From: Caulobacteraceae bacterium
Lineage (GTDB): Bacteria > Pseudomonadota > Alphaproteobacteria > Caulobacterales > Caulobacteraceae
Assembly (NCBI GenBank): GCA_020852035.1
Contig: JADZBR010000210.1
Location: 1 to 6,848 of the forward strand
Length of the DNA: 6,848 nt
Direction: 5' to 3'
Position 1 is the stretch's first letter, and each line of letters begins with the position of its first letter. Made by a program: the position numbers and the translations under genes. Under the pieces are notes generated by a model that did no database searches, was not told where the DNA came from, and was given only the letters and a program-made list of their open reading frames with translations. Positions 1 through 5,169 of the stretch are shown here, in pieces.

Positions 1-382
1 AAGGCCGGCTCTCTTTGCGGGCGGCGGGGGGCGGTCGAGCGGGAGGCTCGCCGGCGCCAGTCGCGGTCCCATAGGCAGACCCGCCCCTACCGGCTTCGTG
101 AACGGCCGCGGGCGGCCGCGGCCCCTGGCCGGTCCGAGCTCCAGGCGGGCGGTGGAAACGCCCGCGGTCCAGGACCTCCCTAGAGTCGGGAGGCCCGCCC
201 GCCTCCAGCGCTCCGTCTAGGCTCCAACAGGGCCGCCGAACGGAAGCTGGAGCCCAACGCCCGCGCGGAGCGCTTCGGACATCGCCGAAACGGTACCCAT
301 CACAACGATCCCCGGGCGAGGCCCGGCGCTCCGCATCCCTTCCCACCCTCGCCGCCTTCGGCGCGAGGCCGATATCGCGCGC
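1..382. other. Non-coding GC-rich stretch dense in short inverted repeats
   Basis: No reading frame here has a credible start, ribosome binding site or family resemblance. The frames open from the left edge end at stops at 72, 181 and 218 and read as low-complexity Arg/Gly/Pro/Ala, so I do not call a partial gene. Perfect inverted repeats are visible at 36-50 (5-base arms), 103-118 (7-base arms), 145-165 (7-base arms around GTGGAAA), 175-193 (6-base arms), 220-226 with 248-254 (7-base arms) and 312-326 (6-base arms, GAG loop). An imperfect hairpin lies at 348-367 with a TTC loop. The arm at 144-152 could alternatively pair with 195-203. I could not match it to RNase P RNA, tmRNA, SRP RNA, 6S RNA or a riboswitch. 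Chance pairing is frequent at this GC content, so an RNA gene is not claimed. Confidence 0.5.
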
Positions 383-383
383 C

Positions 384-544
384 TCCCTTTCCCCTGGGAG
401 GGGGGAAGGGCCGGGGATGGGGGTGGCGACGCCTCCGCCTTCCCGGCCGGGCCGAATTGATCGCCGGCGCCCCCTCCCCCGCTCAGAGGCGCGGAGAGGA
501 CGCCACCCCATCCCTGACCCTTCCCCCCTCCCAGGGGGAAGGGA
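384..544. repeat. Inverted-repeat intergenic element, copy 1
   Basis: The left arm (384-428, weaker to 438) and the right arm (501-544, weaker to 491) are near-perfect reverse complements of about 45 bases. Each holds runs of C and G around a CTGGGAGG-type centre, followed by GGGATGGGG and TGGCG. The arms flank a spacer of about 50 to 70 bases. Each arm is itself partly self-complementary: in the right arm CCCTTCCCCC pairs with GGGGGAAGGG. A transcript would therefore form either one long stem or two small hairpins. A related copy lies at 6362-6531. There is no transposase and no obvious target-site duplication. It resembles the REP/BIME-like or MITE-like intergenic repeats of GC-rich Proteobacteria. 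Open frames across it, rich in Pro, Ser and Gly, are artefacts of the repeat. Confidence 0.85.
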
Positions 545-556
545 AGCGAGGAACCC

Positions 557-769
557 ATGTCCCGTCCCAAGCCGACCCCCGAAGACGACGCCGCCAGAGA
601 AGCGCGCATCGACCGCTACGGCCGTTCCGACAGCGACATCTCCGACGAGGAGCACGCCCACAACATAGGTGCGCTGATCGCCAGGCTGAAGCAGGAGGCC
701 AAGGGCCAGCGGGAAGACCGTCGCCGCCTGAAGGCCGCCCAGGGCGCCGCGTCTGAACCGCCCCGTTAA
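557..769 (+). CDS. Small charged hypothetical protein (70 aa)
   Basis: I do not recognise this family. It encodes 70 residues, hydrophilic throughout, with no signal peptide or membrane segment, so it is predicted to be cytoplasmic. The N-terminal half is acidic and basic mixed (residues 8-35). Residues 36-62, starting near HNIGALIARL and continuing into a Lys/Arg/Glu/Gln-rich run, are likely helical. Coding is supported by third-position G/C in nearly all codons and by a GAGGA ribosome binding site about 6 bases before the ATG. The repeat element ends 12 bases upstream, so the element forms most of the leader. The next small gene starts 79 bases after the stop on the same strand and could share its transcript. 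No function can be assigned. Confidence 0.68.
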   Translation: MSRPKPTPEDDAAREARIDRYGRSDSDISDEEHAHNIGALIARLKQEAKGQREDRRRLKAAQGAASEPPR

Positions 770-848
770 CCGCGCTTCTCAACCGCGAGTTATCCCCACC
801 CCCCGCAACCTCGCCTCGTGACGCACCAGGGGGGCCTGGGGGTGGACG

Positions 849-1082
849 ATGACGCTGCACGAGTCACCGCCGCGGTTGGCGGGCGCGGCGGCCGAGGCGC
901 GGCTGGCGCGGATGCGCAAGCGCCTTCGCGAGGTCTCGCGGCGGGCCAGCAAGGCGGCCCACGGCAGGCGGCCGGACAGGGCGCGCACGCCGCTGCTGGC
1001 GCTGCTGTTCTGCGCCGCCTGCATCGGCGCGGCGGCCTTCGAACTGGCCGAGACGCTGCTGAGGCGAGCCTTCTGGCCCTAG
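849..1082 (+). CDS. Small single-pass membrane protein (77 aa), hypothetical
   Basis: The family is not recognised. Residues 1-47 are strongly basic and Ala/Arg-rich (a likely amphipathic helix around 13-38). They are followed by one hydrophobic segment at about residues 48-66 (LLALLFCAACIGAAAF) and a short tail ending RRAFWP. By the positive-inside rule the basic N-terminus should face the cytoplasm and the C-terminus the periplasm. It lacks a cleavage motif, so it looks like an inner-membrane anchor rather than an exported protein. Almost all third codon positions are G or C, and a purine-rich GGGGGTGG lies a few bases before the ATG, which supports real coding. It lies 79 bases downstream of the 70-residue gene and converges with the cupin gene. 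Small size and Arg/Ala richness leave some chance of a false ORF. Confidence 0.6.
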   Translation: MTLHESPPRLAGAAAEARLARMRKRLREVSRRASKAAHGRRPDRARTPLLALLFCAACIGAAAFELAETLLRRAFWP

Positions 1083-1177
1083 ACGCCCCTGCCCCGTTCC
1101 GATCATTCCCACGACCGCGGGAACCCGGGGGCTCCGTCGAACGGCGGGCGGGGACCGCCGCATCCGGCGCAGGCGCC
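1083..1177. terminator. Convergent intergenic gap with two hairpins, possible bidirectional terminator
   Basis: This gap lies between the stop codons of two convergent genes. It contains an inverted repeat at 1106-1123 (TTCCC and GGGAA arms around 8 bases) and one at 1142-1160 (CGGCGG and CCGCCG arms around 7 bases). Neither is followed by a T-run on either strand, so intrinsic termination is uncertain. The position between convergent genes is the main argument. Confidence 0.3.
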
Positions 1178-1819
1178 CTAGTCGAAGCTCGCCGGCGACG
1201 AGAACGGCTTGTCGGCGTCGACCACGAACATCACCAGCTGCTCCAGGTCGCCGGCGCCGGTGCTGGTCAGCTGCATCGCCATACCGGGAGCGTGGCCGTT
1301 CAGGGACTGGCCGGCTTCGACCCGCGCCATGCCGTGCGGGGTCTTCTGGCTGAGCTGGCCCTTCAGCACGTAGAACGCCTCGGAACCGGCGTGGGTATGC
1401 ACCGGGGTGCGGGCCCCGGGCGGGCCGCCGGCGCGATTGATCCGCAACAGATACCGCGAAGCGCGCGGCGCCGGCGCCGGGCCGATCTCCGCCAGCTTGC
1501 GGCCGCCGGGCGTGGCGCCGCCCGGCGCGCCCAGGGTGAAGAGCCAGGCCGACCCCCAGGCTTCGGCGGGCAGCGACAGGGGCCCGGCGGCGGCCTGCGC
1601 CGCGGCGAGCGTCGGAAAGGCTTCCACCCGCCAATGCAGCGGCCCGGGCGGCAGGTTCGCGACAGTCTTTTCCGCCACCGCTTCGACCAGGAAAACGGGG
1701 CCGGCGGGCGGACTTTGCGCGAGGCCCGGCCCCTGCGGCTGCGCCCAGGCCGGGCTGGCGACCGCGACCAGGGCGACCAGGGCGACCAGCACAGGAAACG
1801 GTCCGAACAGCCGTCTCAT
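1178..1819 (-). CDS. Exported cupin-domain protein
   Basis: The protein has 213 residues. I chose the ATG at 1819 over the upstream ATG at 1927 because GGGAG lies 7-8 bases before it and translation then opens with a clear signal peptide: MRRLFGPFPV, a hydrophobic core to residue 22, and an AWA cleavage site at 24-26. The mature protein should be periplasmic. A single cupin barrel occupies roughly residues 120-205. Motif 1 fits the consensus exactly: G135, H141, H143, E147, G154. Motif 2 is degenerate: after G170 the usual downstream His is missing and the position falls near A181/M182. Metal binding may therefore rest on the motif 1 residues alone. Residues 40-115 precede the cupin and resemble nothing I know. 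Cupin enzymes and sugar- or metal-binding proteins share this fold, so the activity is unknown. It is divergent from the P450 gene and might share its control region. Confidence 0.82.
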   Translation of the reverse strand: MRRLFGPFPVLVALVALVAVASPAWAQPQGPGLAQSPPAGPVFLVEAVAEKTVANLPPGPLHWRVEAFPTLAAAQAAAGPLSLPAEAWGSAWLFTLGAPGGATPGGRKLAEIGPAPAPRASRYLLRINRAGGPPGARTPVHTHAGSEAFYVLKGQLSQKTPHGMARVEAGQSLNGHAPGMAMQLTSTGAGDLEQLVMFVVDADKPFSSPASFD

Positions 1820-1940
1820 CGCGTGCTCCCTAACGTCCAGGCGAGGATACAGCCGCATGCCGGCAAGGGCCAGATCGAACGCCCGCCACGCCAGGCGGGC
1901 CTCCGAGGCGAGTGACTTGCGCGCCAAAGTCCGGTAGAAA

Positions 1941-1956
1941 ATGACGCCCCCGTCAT
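1941..1956. promoter_or_regulatory. Perfect 6-4-6 palindrome, candidate operator
   Basis: ATGACG and CGTCAT are exact inverted arms around four C bases. The symmetry and size suit a dimeric repressor or activator (TetR, GntR or similar). It lies 85 bases before the P450 start and 122 bases from the cupin start. No regulator gene lies nearby, so the binding protein is unknown. Confidence 0.4.
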
Positions 1957-1963
1957 GTTATCC

Positions 1964-1990
1964 CTTGTCGAATGGGGTTCGAGCGACAAG
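1964..1990. promoter_or_regulatory. Perfect 7-13-7 inverted repeat with nested TCGAA/TTCGA repeat
   Basis: CTTGTCG (1964-1970) and CGACAAG (1984-1990) are exact inverted arms. Inside them TCGAA (1968-1972) and TTCGA (1978-1982) form a second, slightly offset inverted pair. The arms are about two helical turns apart centre to centre (20 bases), a spacing typical of dimer-bound operators. The site sits 51-77 bases upstream of the P450 ATG. Confidence 0.42.
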
Positions 1991-2005
1991 ATGTGTGAGC
2001 AACAG

Positions 2006-2027
2006 GTCTTCAAAGACTTGGCCCAAG
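2006..2027. promoter_or_regulatory. Two small palindromes in the P450 leader
   Basis: GTCTT-CA-AAGAC (2006-2017) and CTTGG-C-CCAAG (2017-2027) abut each other just before the P450 ribosome binding site. They could be a further operator half-site pair or small leader hairpins that affect translation. Arms of five bases can occur by chance. Confidence 0.25.
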
Positions 2028-2040
2028 CGAGGAAACCGCG

Positions 2041-3363
2041 ATGAGCGATAGCGCTGTTCTGGACGCCCCGAAGGTCAAAGGCGCCCCTGACGAGGTCTAT
2101 TCCCAGCCGATCGAAGCCCTGAACCCGGCGCAGTCGGCGCTCTTCAAGGCCGACGCCATGTGGCCCTACTTCGATCGCCTGCGGGCCGAGGACCCGGTCC
2201 ACTGGTCGCCGGCCAGCGACTTCGAGCCGCACTGGGACATCACCCGCTGGGACGACATCATGGCGGTGGACACCAACCACGAGGTGTTCTCCTCCGAGGG
2301 CGGCATCAGCCTGGGCCCCAGCGAGGCGATGATCGAGAAGCTGGTGGCCAGCGGCGCGCAGATGACCGGCGGCCCGTTCGGCGGCCCCTCCGGCGGGCCG
2401 ACCATGTTCATCGCCATGGACCCGCCCAAGCACGACGAGCAGCGCAAGACCGTCAGCCCGGCCGTGGCGCCGCACAACCTGATGATCATGGAGCCGCTGA
2501 TCCGCGAGCGGGCCGGCCAGATCCTCGACGGCCTGCCGATCGGCGAGCCCTTCGACTGGGTCGACAAGGTCTCGATGGAGCTGACGGCCATGACCCTGGC
2601 CACCCTCTTCGGCATGCCGCAGGAGGACCGCCGCAAGCTCACCCGCTGGTCGGACACGGTGATGTCGCGCCCCGGCGACGGCATCGTCGAGACGTGGGAG
2701 GAGAAGCGCGCCGAGATGGCCGCCTACGCCACCTACTTCCTGAACCTGTGGGCTCAGCGGAAGGAAAACCCGGTCGACGGCGACATGGTCTCCATGCTGG
2801 CCCACGGCGAGGCCACCAAGGACATGAACCAGTTCGAGTATCTGGGGAACATCATCCTTCTGACCATCGGCGGCAACGACACCACGCGGAACACCATCTC
2901 CGGCTCGGTCTACGCCCTCAACAAATACCCCGAGCAGTACGACAAGCTGCGCGCCAACCCCGACCTGATCCCCTCGATGGTCTCCGAGACCATCCGCTGG
3001 CAGACCCCGCTCGCGCACATGAAGCGGACCGCGACGCGGGACTTCGATCTGGGCGGCAAGACTATCAAGAAGGGCGACGCGGTGGTCATGTGGTACGTCT
3101 CGGGCAACCGCGACGACACGGTCATCGACCGGCCCAACGACTACATCATCGACCGCGAGCGGCCGCGCCAGCACCTGTCCTTCGGCTTCGGCATCCACCG
3201 CTGCGTCGGCAACCGGCTGGCCGAGCTGCAGCTGAAGATCATCTGGGAAGAGATCCTCAAGCGCTTCCACGAGATCCGCGTGCTCGACGAGCCGCAGCGG
3301 GTCCCCTCGACCTTCGTCAAGGGCTACCAGAGCATGCAGGTGATCATCCCGCGCCGGCTCTAG
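2041..3363 (+). CDS. Cytochrome P450, CYP153-like (alkane/fatty-acid terminal hydroxylase type)
   Basis: This 440-residue soluble bacterial P450 has all hallmarks. H131 and R135 form the C-helix HxxxR pair that contacts haem propionates. The I-helix oxygen-activation segment is GGNDTTRN at 277-284. The K-helix ExxR is E316/R319. The haem loop is FGFGIHRCVG at 381-390 with C388 as the thiolate ligand. Long stretches (MDPPKHDEQRKTVSP, SETIRWQTPL, VVMWYVSGNRD, RQHLSFGFGIHRCVG, FVKGY) match what I recall of CYP153 enzymes. These oxidise the terminal methyl of medium-chain alkanes or fatty acids with electrons from a ferredoxin and its reductase. Neither partner is encoded here. Residues 87-122 are longer than in CYP153A6 as I remember it and contain a Gly/Pro-rich run at 109-120. 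This lies in the B-C loop that shapes substrate choice, so substrate is uncertain. The crotonase gene follows after 106 bases and may be co-transcribed. Confidence 0.93.
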   Translation: MSDSAVLDAPKVKGAPDEVYSQPIEALNPAQSALFKADAMWPYFDRLRAEDPVHWSPASDFEPHWDITRWDDIMAVDTNHEVFSSEGGISLGPSEAMIEKLVASGAQMTGGPFGGPSGGPTMFIAMDPPKHDEQRKTVSPAVAPHNLMIMEPLIRERAGQILDGLPIGEPFDWVDKVSMELTAMTLATLFGMPQEDRRKLTRWSDTVMSRPGDGIVETWEEKRAEMAAYATYFLNLWAQRKENPVDGDMVSMLAHGEATKDMNQFEYLGNIILLTIGGNDTTRNTISGSVYALNKYPEQYDKLRANPDLIPSMVSETIRWQTPLAHMKRTATRDFDLGGKTIKKGDAVVMWYVSGNRDDTVIDRPNDYIIDRERPRQHLSFGFGIHRCVGNRLAELQLKIIWEEILKRFHEIRVLDEPQRVPSTFVKGYQSMQVIIPRRL

Positions 3364-3398
3364 GGCGCGGTCCGCCGCCCCTGGACTTCCCCTGCGTT

Positions 3399-3454
3399 CG
3401 GCGGACGATCGTTCGCCGGGTCCATGGCTCGCGCGCCGCCTGGCGGCGCGGAGC
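3399..3454. other. Two strong hairpins between P450 and crotonase genes
   Basis: A 20-base near-perfect palindrome at 3399-3418 is centred on CGATCG, with one mismatch that is a G-U pair in RNA. A second hairpin at 3427-3454 has exact 9-base arms (3432-3440 and 3442-3450) around a single T, extended by GCTC/GAGC outside a one-base bulge. It ends just before the crotonase ribosome binding site GGGAGG. There is no T-run, so these are more likely processing or translation-affecting structures, or an operator, than an intrinsic terminator. Confidence 0.4.
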
Positions 3455-3469
3455 ATCGGGAGGCCGACC

Positions 3470-4264
3470 ATGAGCGACGCCAGCGTGACCTACGAGGTCG
3501 CCGATCACATCGCCACCATCACCCTGAACCGGCCCGAGCAGCGCAACGCGCTGAACTTCGACGCCTACGACCGGCTGGAGAAAGCCTTCCGCCAGGCGGT
3601 GAGCGATCCCGAGGCGCGCTGCGTAATCGTCACCGGCGCCGACCCGGCCTTCTGCTCGGGCGACGACGTGCGCGAGATCATGGCCGGGCCGAAGGGCATC
3701 GCCACGCCGGCCGGCGCGCCCGTCGTGCGCCATCGCCCGACCCCCGCGGCGATGGCGGCGCTGGAATGCGATAAGCCGATGATCGCCGCGGTCAACGGCG
3801 CCGCCGTGGGCTGGGGCATGGAGCTGGCGCTCTACGCCGACATCCGCATCGCCTCGGAGAGGGCCAGGTTCGCCGAACTCTTCATCAAGCGGGGCCTGGT
3901 CTGCGACGTCGGCGGCTTCTACCGCCTCCCGGCCATCGTCGGCCCGGCCAAGGCGGCCGAGCTGTTGTTCACCGGCGACATCATCGACGCCGAAGAATCC
4001 CTGCGCATCGGCCTGGTGCGCGAGGTGACGCCGCACGGCGAGTTGATGACCAAGGCCCGCGAGCTCGCCGCCCGCATCGCCGCCAACCCGCCGCTGGCGC
4101 TGCGCTACATGAAGGAGGGCCTGCGCCGGGCCGCCTACGGCGACCCGCGCGAACTCGGCGCCTGGGCGATCGAGACCATCCGCCGCCTCGCCGCCACCGA
4201 GGACCACAAGGAAGGCGTGGCCAGCTTCCTCGAAAAGCGCGAGCCGGTGTTCCGCGGACGCTGA
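3470..4264 (+). CDS. Enoyl-CoA hydratase/isomerase (crotonase) family protein
   Basis: The 264-residue length is standard for a single-domain crotonase. The start is supported by GGGAGG about 8 bases before the ATG. Early residues ATITLNRPEQRNALN (15-29) are the typical first strand and helix. FCSGDDV (61-67) and NGAAVGWGMELAL (109-121) form the oxyanion-hole regions that hold the CoA thioester carbonyl. E118 aligns with the first catalytic Glu of rat mitochondrial hydratase (Glu144). The second (Glu164) aligns with F138, so the usual two-Glu water-addition site is incomplete. D146, in LVCDVGG, sits where PaaG and 4-chlorobenzoyl-CoA dehalogenase have their catalytic Asp. An isomerase or other CoA reaction is therefore more likely than plain hydration; this is inference. 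Neighbours suggest a role in breakdown of the P450 product. It converges with the next gene with 3 bases between stop codons. Confidence 0.9.
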   Translation: MSDASVTYEVADHIATITLNRPEQRNALNFDAYDRLEKAFRQAVSDPEARCVIVTGADPAFCSGDDVREIMAGPKGIATPAGAPVVRHRPTPAAMAALECDKPMIAAVNGAAVGWGMELALYADIRIASERARFAELFIKRGLVCDVGGFYRLPAIVGPAKAAELLFTGDIIDAEESLRIGLVREVTPHGELMTKARELAARIAANPPLALRYMKEGLRRAAYGDPRELGAWAIETIRRLAATEDHKEGVASFLEKREPVFRGR

Positions 4265-4267
4265 GCC

Positions 4268-5023
4268 CTAAGCCGGCTTCCGGAACTTCAGCACGAACTG
4301 GTCGGTCTTGCCGCGGATCGAGGGGTCGAAGACGTTGGCCGTGCGCGGGTCCGCCGGCTGGTCGAGCAGCTGGCTCTCGGCCTCAAGCTTGAAGCCGGCC
4401 GCCTCGATCTCCTTCCTGGCCTGCGCGATGTCGATGCGGTGCAGGCCGTCGGCGGTGGCCACCAGATCCGCCCCAGCCTTGGCTTCGTGATCGACCACCA
4501 GGAAGACGCCGCCGGGCTTCAACGACTTGAAGATCTCGGCGTTGATCGCCCCAGCGGCCGTCGGCGGGACCGGCTTCAAGTGCAGGTCGTGATAGTTCTG
4601 CACGGTCAGCACGAGGTCGAGATTGTCCGGCAGGTCGAAGGCGTCGAAACTGGCCGAACTGGCGGTGACGTTGGCCCGCTCGGCGGCCACCTTCTTCAGG
4701 CTCTCGCCGTAGTCGGCCGAGAACTGGATGAACTCCGCCGGCTGGTAGGCGAACACCTTGCCGGTCGGCCCCACCGCGCCGGAGAGGATGCGGGTGAAGT
4801 AGCCGCCGCCGATGATGAAGTCGGCGACCTGGTCGCCCTCCTTCACCCCGGCGAAGGCCAGCAGCTCGCCGGGCTTGCGGGCCGCATCGCGCTCGGAGTC
4901 GGCGGCGGGCCGGGTCTTGTCGGCCAGCGCGTCGGCGATGTTGGCGGGAACCTCGGCCGAGGCGGCGCCGGCGATGGCCAAAGCCGCCACGGCTGCGAGG
5001 GAAAACTTCAGATGACGGGCCAT
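4268..5023 (-). CDS. Exported class I methyltransferase-like protein
   Basis: I place the start at the ATG at 5023, not 5059. GGGAGGGG immediately precedes it, and the protein then opens with a signal peptide: MARHLKFS, a hydrophobic stretch to about residue 19, and ASA cleavage at 21-23. The product is 251 residues. The body has a SAM-methyltransferase-like order. A motif-I region VADFIIGGGYFTRIL (66-80) has D68 and G72-G74. An acidic strand LDLVLTVQNYHDLH lies at 135-148, and LKPGGVFLVVDHEA (168-181) matches the post-motif strand. H195 and the DQFVLKF end (241-247) resemble the predicted methyltransferase group COG4798, as I recall it. SAM is not known to be available in the periplasm, so the protein may bind something else or be non-catalytic. 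The substrate is unknown. It diverges from the acyl-CoA dehydrogenase. Confidence 0.82.
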   Translation of the reverse strand: MARHLKFSLAAVAALAIAGAASAEVPANIADALADKTRPAADSERDAARKPGELLAFAGVKEGDQVADFIIGGGYFTRILSGAVGPTGKVFAYQPAEFIQFSADYGESLKKVAAERANVTASSASFDAFDLPDNLDLVLTVQNYHDLHLKPVPPTAAGAINAEIFKSLKPGGVFLVVDHEAKAGADLVATADGLHRIDIAQARKEIEAAGFKLEAESQLLDQPADPRTANVFDPSIRGKTDQFVLKFRKPA

Positions 5024-5169
5024 GCGCCCCTCCCTTGATCGATCGGCCAAGCCTAGCACCGCCGGGGGTGACCCAGCGAGAGCGTTGACCCGGACGCGCC
5101 GGGCTCGCAGGTTGGCCGCGACCGGGCGACCGCAACGGACCTCGGCGAAGGAGCGGATCGGACCTGCTG
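5024..5169. promoter_or_regulatory. Divergent gap between methyltransferase and acyl-CoA dehydrogenase genes
   Basis: These 146 bases must hold promoters in both directions. TGACCC occurs twice as a direct repeat (5069-5074 and 5086-5091), 17 bases apart. TTGACC at 5085-5090 resembles a -35 box for the dehydrogenase, but the sequence 17 bases on (CAGGTT) is a poor -10, so I do not call a promoter. AAGGAG at 5148-5153 is the best ribosome binding motif yet is 16 bases from the ATG at 5170. Confidence 0.35.

Larger units (their letters stand above)
1820..2040. promoter_or_regulatory. Divergent control region between cupin and P450 genes
   Basis: This 221-base gap separates two divergent starts and must hold both promoters. 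From about 1928 to 2030 it is visibly richer in A/T than the flanking genes. It contains four palindromic sites, listed separately where strongest. The P450 ribosome binding site is GAGGA, about 8 bases before the ATG at 2041. The cupin site is GGGAG on the minus strand just right of 1819. I could not identify convincing -35 and -10 boxes for either gene. The minus-strand frame continues open upstream to 1927, but that part lacks a good ribosome binding site. Confidence 0.55.

Noticed and set aside
1..254. RNase P RNA, tmRNA, SRP RNA or cobalamin riboswitch in the left region
   Set aside because: The conserved cores I would expect, such as the GGAAAGTCC block of RNase P or the B12 box, are absent on both strands.
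790..798. TTATCCCCA, one mismatch from a DnaA box, hinting at a replication origin
   Set aside because: It is a single site with no A/T-rich unwinding region or origin-linked genes; chance occurrence is likely.
818..1915. Plus-strand open frame of 365 codons covering the small membrane protein and cupin genes
   Set aside because: It overlaps two better-supported genes in other frames and is Arg/Gly/Ala-rich throughout without motifs.
1820..1927. N-terminal extension of the cupin to the ATG at 1927
   Set aside because: It would bury the signal peptide 36 residues inside the protein and has a weaker ribosome binding site than the ATG at 1819.
1816..3471. Long minus-strand open frame of 551 codons opposite the P450 gene
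   Set aside because: It is a mirror of the P450 codon pattern in GC-rich DNA, rich in Val, Asp, His and Arg with no domain, while the plus strand encodes a textbook P450.
3344..4207. Minus-strand open frame of 287 codons opposite the crotonase gene
   Set aside because: It is low-complexity Gly/Ala/Asp/Arg with no motif, and the opposite strand carries a clear crotonase.
4439..5038. Plus-strand open frame of 199 codons opposite the methyltransferase gene
   Set aside because: It is a Val/Gly/Asp/Glu-rich shadow with no recognisable domain; the minus strand has a signal peptide, ribosome binding site and motifs.
5085..5113. A sigma-70 promoter for the acyl-CoA dehydrogenase starting at TTGACC
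   Set aside because: The -10 position reads CAGGTT, which is too far from consensus to support a call.
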